Source: Angiostrongylus vasorum
Taxonomy: Eukaryota; Nematoda; Chromadorea; Rhabditida; Metastrongylidae
Reading direction: 5' to 3'
NCBI GenBank assembly: GCA_018806985.1
Contig: JADANN010000099.1
Coordinates: forward strand, 3,753,501-3,817,500
Length of the DNA stretch: 64,000 nucleotides
The notes under the pieces were generated by a model that saw only the letters and a list, made by a program, of their open reading frames with translations, was not told the DNA's origin and searched no databases. Shown in pieces: positions 45,420 through 57,400 of the stretch (positions are counted from its first letter, which is position 1; every line of letters begins with the position of its first letter). A program made the position numbers and the translations under genes.

Positions 45420-48400
45420 CTGAAACTGTCAATATTATTTGGATAATAATAAATCTTTACGTACAGTGCACGACTGCGTTAGGATTTAACGCTGGACAGA
45501 CCTCGTCGTTATTCTGCACAAAACACCAGTTCCTTCAAAAATCGGTTTCTTAACGTCAACTGTCTTTTAGAGCTCTATTTTGAATAGTGTCCATTGATCA
45601 TCACAAAAATTTTACGTTTAACTATTTTGAAATCAAAAGGCTAACAGCTATGTGGTGGGCAAAGTGGATGTACCTGGAAATCTGTAATGAAGGAAAGAAT
45701 TGGGTCCACTACTATTCGAAGCAGCAGGGTGCTTCGAACGAAAGCCAGAATTCGCATCATTTCCGGAAGGTGGCGTTGAAAGAAGCATTGATCCCTATTC
45801 AGAAGCAGTCCAATGCACCTGCATTTGCTCTCATGAGGATAGCAATGATAATGGTATGCATTTTTTCTACGAAAATCAAAGTATAGAAACGTCTACAAGC
45901 AAAAAATAAAAACCTACATAGAACATCGAAATCAAAAATTAGTACAGCGAAGCCACTACTAAAGTGCAGAAAAGTGGGAAAAGACAGATCAACTAACCAG
46001 ATAACGTAGAATAAATAGAGACCGGCGAACGTCGCAACATTGATAGCAAGTTTCCAGAGTGGAAATCGTACCCATCGACCACTTTCAGACTCATTCGACT
46101 CTCGTTTCTTGAACGAATCTACGAATCTCTGTGCTCGTCGAATCAGCAACACTAAATAATGTGAAAAGTAAAGTGAATGAATTAATGCAAAGCACACTTA
46201 AAAACACTCTTTGCATCTTAAAGACTTGGACCATTTCAAACACCGTCGCAACAAATCGCAGTGCTTCGATGCACTACCTGTTCAATAGAACGTTTAGCAT
46301 TTTCTTTAAAACAAGCCAAAAACACTTGTTTGTATCGTTAGTTTGAATATTGCCGTTCCTCCTAGTGTTCCTCCTTTTTGTACATTCCTTGCCAATGGAA
46401 TATGTCTTAATGTTGAATACTTATTTACTGCCTTTTACAAGTTTCCATTCCACGACAGAATATTATTTATGAAACAACCACAATGATGCTGAGATATTTG
46501 CAAAACTCCGGGACCACAGGTGTCTGCCCACTAGGTGAGAGACAGGCGAAATGAAGGACCCGCAAGGTGTGATGGTGATCGCGTTACTTCCCGGAAAGGA
46601 TAATAGCGCGTTCGTTCCCCACGGCAGACACCTTCGGTCCGGAGTTCTGCAAATATCTCAGCATCATTGTGGAATATGTCTTACTTTGATGAGTGCTTTT
46701 TCGACTATGACAAATTGAAGCAAAATCCATCACTCTCGGAATTGTTTATGTTTATTTACACGGTGAAAACTTTGTAAAGTTTGTAAAAGTTTGTAGTTTG
46801 TAAAAGCAAGCTGCTATTGTAGCCGTCGTAAGCTAAAGCGAGTTCTAGACTCCGAACCAGCATATGTAGAACTCATACCCACTAATATCCAATGAGAACA
46901 GTGGGATAACTGCGCTATCGATGAGTGGCACATGGCCAGGATGCGCAGCTTGCATCACGTAGTGAGGAAGATGAAAAGGCTTTCACTCAGTCACTCAGTC
47001 ACTCAGTCAGAACGATATGTTCAAAAAAAAGCTTTCTCAGAAAGGATGTCAAGAGTGTCTGTATTTAGAATTCACGACAATCAGCAGCCAATTTCACTTC
47101 CTGTGCAAAGAATATACCGATTTTAGTAGTACAAGCTGCTTCTGCATCTTTAAATGTATTGATATCATTACTATCACCTAATGTCCCTAATGTGAACAAA
47201 TATTCCACTGAGTTCTCAAATATTCAACGAAATGACTTCGTCCTTAGTACGTTTAGAGTATCGGAACACCCACCAGTAACCAAGAAAACGACCAAAGTGA
47301 AGAAATACACACTGACAGTGAAAACGTTACGTGACCTGGAATTCGTTTGTTCATCAACAAGGCTCAGAAGCGACCATGACTGGCTAAGGTAATTCGTTTT
47401 GACTAAAAATAAAAGAATCGAAAAAAACTAGGTAACCACAACCCACCTATACATAGCTCTTGCGCATGTTTCCATTCTACATCCGGACCATTCGTTTAAG
47501 GCGGCTACTTTCACCAACGCTGTCACACCCAACGTGTAACTAACCATCAGGATAAACATCACCCAACTGAAAGAATCGCATGTCATGAATTTTACAGCTG
47601 GTTTTCCCTCAAGATTTTTTTTGGTGTCTGCGCATTTGAAGGAAATGAAAAGCATAAATATACTTTTATCATTACTGTTCTTGAAAACTAAACCACTGCG
47701 CGACACTATGTTGTGTCGTGCCCTTCTATAGTCTACAGGGATTTCTTACCGCCGTGTATGTATTCTGTCGATATCGCGTCAAACTCAGGTCCAACATCAA
47801 GAATGGGTCGTGAAAAGGTGTTTTCTACACTTAATAATTTGCTGAAAGGCCTTTTTAACGTGAATCATTTTGTGACGAAAAAACTATCGCTGTCGAAAAC
47901 AGTGTGCAGCATAGACAACATGGCTAATGAACAAGCGCAGAAATGACTCTGCTTGAACCTAGGGGATTCCACATATAGGGAATGCTATTGCACTTTTGGG
48001 CGTATTTGTAAGCTACGGTTAGTTGCCAGCGCTTACACAGTGCCGTTACGTGGGGTTGGTAAGCGAGCTTTGCGCAATGGGCGCCGGTTATTTATTACCT
48101 GTAGCAATTGCATCAGAAACGATAAAAGGCCGTCTTTTTCCTGCTTTTTTATTGCCAGATTTGTTATTTTTATGTGGGTCCTTTTCATCTTTATAGCTAC
48201 TTTTGCTTTCTGTTTCGTTGTTCAAGAATTAACAGTCTTGTATCTTCAACGTGGTAAATCTTAACTAAGAATAAACCTGATTAAGGGATAAAGAATAAAG
48301 CTCTCGGCGTTGATCAATCCCCTGAGGGATGCGCCATGCATTCGACTTCATTAAGCATCGTTTGGAGGTGATTAGATGCATATCTGGCTATTTACAATGA

Positions 48401-51400
48401 CTCGCGGTGGCCTACCGATGTATCGAGCCAGCGTTGCTATCCTCCCAGACAAGTCTGGTATCAATTTGCCGACCCCGGAGGGAGGGAAGGCTTGGCGCGC
48501 CATGAGCGCGGTGATCGATTCCGCGTGTGTGTTACGAAGCTCCTCCGACCACTGTGTCACACGCCCCCAAGAATAAACTTGATTAGTTCAATTAAACCGA
48601 CTACATTGCTCCCCATAAAGTTTATGGCAAGCACAGTTTACACTGTGATTCGATTATGTAGAGAAAGAAGTGCATGGAACGATCTTGCCAGTAATATGTG
48701 ACATTACTGCATATGAGAACAATCGTCGAATTTCTAGGACTTTTTTCAACCCTAATTTGGGCTGAAAATTAGAGAAATAAAAATCGAAAACAAAAAAGGA
48801 GTGAAAAATTAGTTGGGCTGATTAAAAATTGCAATTTAACTAAACTGGTGATATAAGTTTCAATAGAATACAACACCAGCGAGTTATTGTTCGTAAATAT
48901 ATTACAGCTTAAAAGATTTTCACGTGAAATTATTATAACCGGTGCTTTAACGGTGAGGTAGTGGCGACATATGTTTTCAAGATAAGCCAGCCATTTGAAA
49001 ACAGGTGATTACTGAATTTCTTCATGGTAGATCAACCACACGACCGTAGTAAAATCCTGAGGTTGGTAGAGAAAAGTTGAACCACAGACGTTAACCATGG
49101 CGTGTGGTCGCCAGCCTGTTCCTAAGGCTGCTGGCAAGCTTCATGTCTGAGCCAAATGAATCTCGTGACTAAGCGTAATATGCCTTTATCATCATTCTGC
49201 CATCTTACAAAGTGGATCTCTCACCTAAGAATGATGAGATTGATGCATCTCTTCATTGTGAACCATTTGCGATAGTGAAACGGTCTCCACACGGCAAACA
49301 ACTAAAACGTCCAAATAACAAAGAAAAAAAAATCATACAGGAAAAAAAATATTCGAAGAAATCAACTTTAGCGACTTCTTACATTCTTACCTTAAGCACA
49401 GAAAGAGCAACGTACGATACCATTGCGGACCAGAAGGAACCAGTGAAGAACGATTCCATGAGATTAACCATATCGCGACTAGAACCGGTACGAATTTGAG
49501 AGGATGGTGTGGTTTTTTGAAAAATAATCCCAATAACTTTACGTTTATAAACAAGGTTTACGTATCCGAAAAAGTAGATTTAACTGCGGACTTCGCTGAA
49601 TTGTCTATTCTGAAAATGTAAATGACTGATTGCATTCAGAGCGTTGATTAGATTTTCTGAATTGAAGGACGCACGATTGTTTTTAGATGCTGTGATATAT
49701 TTAGAAAAAGAAGCAAGCTAGCAGCCCCTAGTTCCCTTTACTTCTTAGACAGTAATCTTTGATCCGAAATCAATTCTTGGACCTGTAATAACGGTAGCCT
49801 GCTAAATTGCATCCGCATGTCTATCGAGAGATGTATTATATTTTCGTATAATGATAAAAAAAAGGATAAAGCTCTCGGCGTTGATCAATCCCCTGAGGGA
49901 TGCGCCATGCATTCGACTTTAAGTATCGCTGGAGGTGTTTAAATGGATATCTGTCTTTCACAATGACTCGCGGTGGCCTACCGATGCATGGAGCCAGTGC
50001 TGCTATCCTCCTAGACAAGTCTGGCACCAATTTGCCGACCAAGAGGGGATCAAAGCCTTGGTGAACCATAGGTGCAGTGATCGATCCCATGTGTGCATCG
50101 CATGGATCATGGATCGTGCTCGTATAATGTAATATATATTTAACATTTATATGCAACATTCAAGACGACGGTAAGAGTGTATTATTTCCAATAATTGATA
50201 TTTTCATTATTAAATGCAGAAGAAAGTAAAGTGTAGTGGAACTGACTTGATCTCAGGCCACAGCAGTACGTACGCGCAGACGACCAACGCTACGAGACAA
50301 GAGACCAGATCTCCTATCGCCCTGTTCAACAGCAATATGTAGCATTTTCGACTTACGAGACGAGCTTTGATTGCCTGGAACACATTCCTGCTATCCTTTA
50401 AATATTTGTATCTAGTGACTTTGCACCTTATAGGGGAGGGAGGGATGTTTTGCCGAAGGGCAGTTAATGAGGTCTCATTCCCTTTTAGGGACATCCAAGC
50501 TGAGAAAGATCCTGAAATTTCTAACTGGAAGCAAAAATCATACCGGAATCGATCGCTAGTTAAATGGAATTTCTCGGCGGAACTCTTTGCAAAAACGAGC
50601 CATTCGTTATCAGGTTATCATTTGTCTGATTTCTCTGTTAATTTATTTTTGTAACACAACTATTTGTTCCGTGAATCATATTAACTTCTCCAATTATCTC
50701 TTTATCCGACAAGGCTTTATCTTCTGAAATCACTGCATATTCAAGATTTTTGCCAAAAAAAGCTCTCTTATTTCAAATGTTAGGGTTAATATATTTCAAT
50801 AAGAATATTAGTATTAATATTTCAAAGACTGACCTCTCTTCAACCACGGTATGAGTAATCAACATATGCTTAAACTGTTCAGCTTGTACGAGATTCTCAT
50901 GAAACTCCTATTCGGCAAACGTTTCAACGTCTTCGTCTTCCCTAAAAGCCGCTAATTTGCTGCTCAAGAAAAAACTCCCACAGTTCTTCGTACTCTTGAT
51001 GTGGTGTGTTCTTCCTCGTATCGAGACGGATGTTGTCCAGTGGAGCACAGCCCCAATAAGGTAACCGTTGAGCTCTGAGCTAGCTGATAATGGTGCCGAC
51101 TTCTGCAGGATGCAGGATTGTCCAGGAAAACAAGTGATCATCAGCTGACAATCATATGAACAACAACCGTCCTGTGTAGAAGACCACTGCCGAGTGAGGT
51201 TCCCCTCATTCGATTGGCGCTCCACTGAAGAAGATCAGACTAGATTCGACGACGAAGACACCATATCGAGAGAACGAAGAACTGTGGACATCGACGCGGA
51301 TTGTTCGCTCTGTGGAAGACGAGGACCTAGAAACGTTAGCTGAATGAAACTTCATAACAACCTCATTTAAGCTGAACAATTTAAACACAGATGAATAAAT

Positions 51401-54400
51401 ATTCCAATAATACTGATATATGGATACTAGCAATATTACATCAGTACTCAAAATTTTACACATTTTAATGTGAACTGCTTCACAAGACCAACTATTAACC
51501 TCGGCATTGATTGATAATTCGATGTTCTTCTTCAGTAAGCAGACACGAGGTTGTCTCGTGTTTGCTTATTGAAGAAGAACATCGAGTTAATTTTTTTCGT
51601 TATTTTGTTTTACATGACCCATCATCACACGTATCACACAGTGCGGATCCCAGCACTTCCTTGCATTCGATTCGCTTTCCACATATTCGTCACATCACAC
51701 ACAGGACACAAAGGTCCTCGAACATTTCACGTGTTGTTTCGGCCACTCCTCGTTGAATCGATTTTCATTACCCTGTAGGATATAGCCGAGGTGAGGCCTT
51801 CCGCTTGGATTGGAGAGTGGGGCAAGGGATCGAAGCAGAATCTTGCTTCTTGGTGGACTGCATCATTAACCACTGCACTGCCCTCTTTACCCAATACTGA
51901 CTAACATTTTGATATTGATGTCTAACATATCAATCTTAATGTAGATTCGTAACAGTACATTAATACCCACGTCCGACTTTCTATTAACCTCGGCATTGAT
52001 TGAATAATTCTCTCTGCATCTGTTTAGCAAGCACCAGGTGTATTTTATTTCTTTATTTACGTACAAGCTGACGTTTCGGCGAATTTCGCCTTCCTCAGAG
52101 CCTGGAAAGGTCAAGTTGACTGCGATCTACACAGTCAAGCGCCTCCATAACAAAACAGAGAAAGTGCTGAACGAAAATTTCAGTCACATTGAACACAGAG
52201 TCTTTGCACACTCACCACTTTCTATGAGTCTTCCACTAAATATTTCACGTGGAGACCAACCGCACAGAGTTCACATGGAATCGTAATGTACCCATCTCAT
52301 CAGAATAACAGGCTTATGTACTGCCCAATATCACGCGTGATAATGAGGCATTCCTCCCTGCGGTTCATTTTCGGAGTCATGGAATTGATCCAGAATGCCT
52401 CGAGAATTTTGAGTGCTGGTGTTCTCGATTCCTGCGCGAGGATCGTAACCCGTACTTCAAAAATCTTCTCTGTTATGTCTCTGCGTCCTATGCGTGCCTA
52501 GTGGAGTATTTGGTTTACGTATGCCGACTAGGTGTTCTTTTTATACGAAAAAATTTTGGTTCAGCACTTTCTCTGTTTGGTTATGGAGGCGTTTGACCGT
52601 GTAGATCGCAGTCAACTTGACCTTTACAGGCTCTGAGGAAGGCGAAACCGCCGAAATGTCAGCTTGTACGTAAATAAAGAAATAAAATAACACCTCGGGT
52701 TGCTAAACAAAAAGCAGAGAGTATATTAATACTAGTTAATGTTTAATATATATGATATTGGAGAGCGCGGGTAGCACAGTGATAGTGATGTAGGTCAACA
52801 CAGGCACGTTGCTTGTTCAAACCCGGTCCGGGATCGCTAAGCCTCTCATCATGGCGGGAAATAAACACGATGCAGTCCAAATAGGAATGCTCCAACGTAG
52901 CTATCTCAGGACTCCAGGGAGAATCGACTCGACCAGAATTCTACGACATTCAAAATGAAATGAAAATCCTCAAGCAGCAGCCGAAGCCACATGGAAGACC
53001 TTTGCGGCTGATGTGTGCACGAAAACCAATCGAATCTGTGAAGTGCTGGGATCCGCACAGTAGCTGTGAAGATGGGTCGTGTAAAAAATTCAAAACTATC
53101 ACAATAATTTTTTTAACAATATTAATTATATTATACCAATAATATCAATGTAGTGCCAATAACATTAATAATTTTAGTAATTGCAGTACATTAATGACTA
53201 TGATTAATACGAGTAATAATACGCTCCCATGTGAATTCTGTGCGGTTGGTCTCCACGCGACATACTCAGTGGAAGCCTCATAGAAAGTGGCTCTGAGGAA
53301 GGCGAAATCCGCCGAAACGTCAGCTTGTTCGTGAATAAAGAATAGAAATGTTCGTGAATAAAGAAGAGAAATAACACCTCGTGTTTGCTCAACAAGAATA
53401 CGAAAAATTACTTAATCAATGCCGAGGTTGATAGAAAGTCGGACGTGGGAGTTACAGAGTAGTATGTACCTAGCTCTTTAAGACCACTATTGCTATGATG
53501 TTCTTTTTCATTTTTTAGAACTTTTTTTTTCGTCTCGGAACAGTTGTGCACTACTTGGTTTCCTTAGACGGTCCATGTACGATAACATAAAGAAGTACTG
53601 TCACAAGGACAGAAGACGTCGAAGTCTTAGGTCCCTCCTTCTCCGTCTCTGCGTAAAACATCGAGTACTGCCGAATTTTATCAAACGAAAACGACTACAT
53701 GATGTTTGCGGTATAGCAGAGGACAGCCAACAAATAACGGACGTCGACGTGGGACTACAGCGCGCTTCTCTTCGATGCACACAGGACATCATGTACGCTC
53801 AACGGAAGAAGTGCGAGTCGAAGGAATCTTATAGTGTTCAGTACTTGTACAATCACCTTTAGAGAAGAGTAATGGGCTCTGAAGAAGGCGAAACCGCCGA
53901 AACGTCAGCTATTGGGGAATGAATCAGTCCTGTAGTAATAACTTCGTGTATGCTCATCAAAAAAAAAGCGAATTATTGGATAGGTACGAAAGCCCCCTTC
54001 AAGAATGATGGTGTAGGACGTGCTCTTTTGAAGGCGAGGTATCAAATGGGTTGTGAAAAACTGCCTGCCGTCTACGACTTTCATCTCGAAAGAAAACGGC
54101 CATAGTATTGTAGGGTCTTGATGAAGTCCCAAAAACATTAAATGGATATGTGGAAGATAAGTAGAGTATTATAAACGTGAATAACCAAAAAATATGGAGA
54201 GAAACCGGATGGTAGAACAAGAAGTGCAGCACTTTTAAATTTTCGGCTTGATCGTACAACTGTCTAAATTGATAACTTTTGACAGAAGGAGTATAGCACA
54301 ATAGTAATGATGCCGTTCTTCACAAGAACTGATTTCTTTCGATTCCACATCGAGCCCAACAAGTCTCTTATTCCTCCGGGGTTGGAAAATTGCTACCAGA

Positions 54401-57400
54401 CTCGTCTGGACCGCTTCAAATAGACGCATGAACGCTGCTCCACAGCTATAACAGGACCGGAGGAAGAATCAACTTGACAAGCATTCAACGACGTTCGTGA
54501 AGAAGATAAGAAACCCCAAGCATTAGCCGAATCCACACATGAGATGCTCAGAGACCTTCGTGAACAGTGGGATAGGAGTGAGCGGGTCGAAAGCAGAAAG
54601 CGCTGGGATCTGCACAGTAGATGTGGATAGGACGAGTAAAATAAAATGGAAAAATAGTGGTTTTCGATTTGTTTACTGCATGATTACGGCACAGTCCACA
54701 ATACTCCTCAGTACCTTTTTCCGTCTGTTTTATCTTGAGGGTGAGAGTCCAACTCCCGTCTAAAAGCAAAGCTATTCTTTTTTTTTCGCTTTATTTCGTT
54801 TATTTTATCGACAAACCATGGCTTTAGCAATAATGGCACAGGTGCTACAAAGAAAGTGTGTGATTGCTTTGTTTCCCTACATTTCTGAACGAAGTGAACT
54901 TTAGACATTAGTCAAGCGACTTAAAACAATGCCGAGGGGAACCTCCAAAAAGATCTGTCGGCTAGTTCCTTCGAACAAGCCACTTGGAACTAAATCTCAA
55001 GCCACTGCTGTATCTCAAAGGTAACCTGGTGTGTATGACAGTTGTAAGACAACAAAATGAATAGAGAAACGGCTTGGTGCCGTATGAAGAAGGCAGAGTC
55101 ACATAAGCGTGGTTTTAATCGTCTTAACACTTTTTTGTAAACTTTTTATTCTAATGATGGAATGGTACACTGCATTCGATGTTTTCGCATTAACATCATT
55201 TTTAATGACCTGAGCGCAGCCCAAGAGCTAAATGAGTCAAGTTTACCTACTAATTGGACAAACAACTCGATGTTGCTCTAAATGTCTGCGTTTTTAAGCC
55301 ATTTAGTAAAAAGGAGATGTTGGTTGTCAAACCAACAGGCGACAATCCTCGATTATATATTTCCGTTCTACGACTTAAGAAATAGGTTTCACTGGCTAAA
55401 AAATGTAACACAAGAATCACTTAATTAGCAAAAAATCGAAATTTTTCATTGAGACAATACCCGATAGGCTGCGAGGATGAAGAGCGAGACAAGGATGGCT
55501 CCGATCAGAGCCAAAGGCATCATCATCCATCCGAAGTACGTGCGAAACACATACTCCACACGCAAGCCTTGACGACGCTGAAACCATTTTCGCTTATTTA
55601 ACACTTCTCTTTTTTCCTCCAAGAAACGTTGGTAGATCCAGAAAAAGCTACAGCATTCATCCTCTTCAATGAAAAGTGGTTATCTGGTAATGTCCATTTG
55701 CCTAATGTTTTTTGCATTGGTATTCGTTTTACTGAAAGTAAGGATGCGCTGTGAAGTTTCCAACATGATTAATCTTGTGAATACCACAAAAAAGACTTGT
55801 TCTCATAGATATATTTACGATCGTAAAAAGAAAGATAGGCATTAATAAAACACTCCGTTAAGAGAGGCTACCTAGGGAATGTGAAGTGTTTTTTTCCTGA
55901 AACTCGAATTACAAAGTTGAGCCGGGTCAACAAAGTTAGAAAAGAACCTAAAATTACCATACGAAAGACAAGCCAATAGTAAAATCGTGTCACTAAAGAT
56001 GTTCTCCAGCTACATGAATGTAGTGCAAATGGAAAATGGACAGCACACTGGAACTGTGATGTTCTTTATGGATCGTGATTACCATGGATGGAACAACTGT
56101 GTTATTCTAGCTCGCGAAGCAATGAAAGGGAATGAATTTGGTGGCTGTTTTAAACACATAGCAGACCAGTTACATCAAACCCTACTGGCATTTCCTCAGC
56201 AATTTATATCTCTTCAACAAAAGCAACCAAAAGTTCATTATCAATCATCTAGTTGCCATCGAAAGGTAATGATTAGGTGGCTGCGCTAGCCTGTGAAGCC
56301 CCGACATCATGACTGCGTCAGAGCTTCAGGAAACAATACTCGCTCAACCAACAAAGTGCCAGTCTCAACTTCATTCTTATCATTTGTCCACCCGCAAAGT
56401 CTCAGAGTAAGACAACCACTCAACGATTATTTTATCGAACTGAATTCTAAGATACAATCGCATAAACAACCCGAGCTAAAAGTACACATGCCAAGTCGTC
56501 GATACAAATCCCGTCCTTCCTATTACGTACACTATTATCCGCCTACTACGGATCTCCCTCACATGAAGGATCTCGAACTGATTGGTCGCGAGGCCACGTG
56601 GCACGTCACCAGTCGCGTATAGGGGGTTAATCGCGGACCAAAAGCGACGTTTGCTTCACTGAGACGCAGGTGGATCCAGGGGATGGAATCCCTGTTTCTG
56701 CTGCGCCGATTTGGTACATACTTTCTGTATTTGCTAGGCGTATTCATGCATACGTGTGTGGGTGCGTTCTCGCTTATGCGGATTGCATTCTACGAGTCAA
56801 TTCGGCCAAAAAGCTTGCAATCAAGTGACAGAGAAGTATAAGGGAGGAGGTTAGGAGTCGCCTCCAACAAATAAGCTCCATGTCCACTCTGAGAGAGCCT
56901 GGCAAGCTACCCGTGAGTATACCCAGCCACCACGTTCAGAGCCCAGCAAGCTATACGTGGGTATCAAAAATGCTAAACACAGTAAAAAAACGGGACTCAT
57001 TCCCCTTACCCCTTACTCTTACCCAATTTCGCAGCGTTGGGTAGGACGAGTATGGAGATGCTGCTAAAATCTCAGGACCATTCTAAGCTGCGTAACCGGC
57101 AAAGAACCAAAATGACGATCTCTACTTACAACGCATGCACACTTGCATCCGAGTCCTCGACAGAAGACTTGCTTGCTCATGAGAGCAAGAAGGGTAAAGT
57201 ACGAAGTCATCGGCCTGGCCGAAACGAGACGACGCCACCCATTCAACGCTGTCTATGACACCGGAGAAGAACTGTACCTCGGAACATGCGACGCTAGGGG
57301 AGTGGGCGGTGTCGGCGTTCTCGTCAACAAGAGTTTGTTCATGAACATGTATTCATTCGAATAGCTTACAACCCGAATCGGACGTTTACGATTAAAAAGA

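Noticed and set aside
45700..45853. Plus-strand Cys-containing frame ending at a GTATGC donor
   Set aside because: It looks protein-like but no acceptor or partner exon fits, and it overlaps the receptor gene's intron region on the opposite strand.
46982..47009. CRISPR-like short repeat
   Set aside because: It is a simple 8-bp tandem repeat without spacers in a eukaryotic intron.
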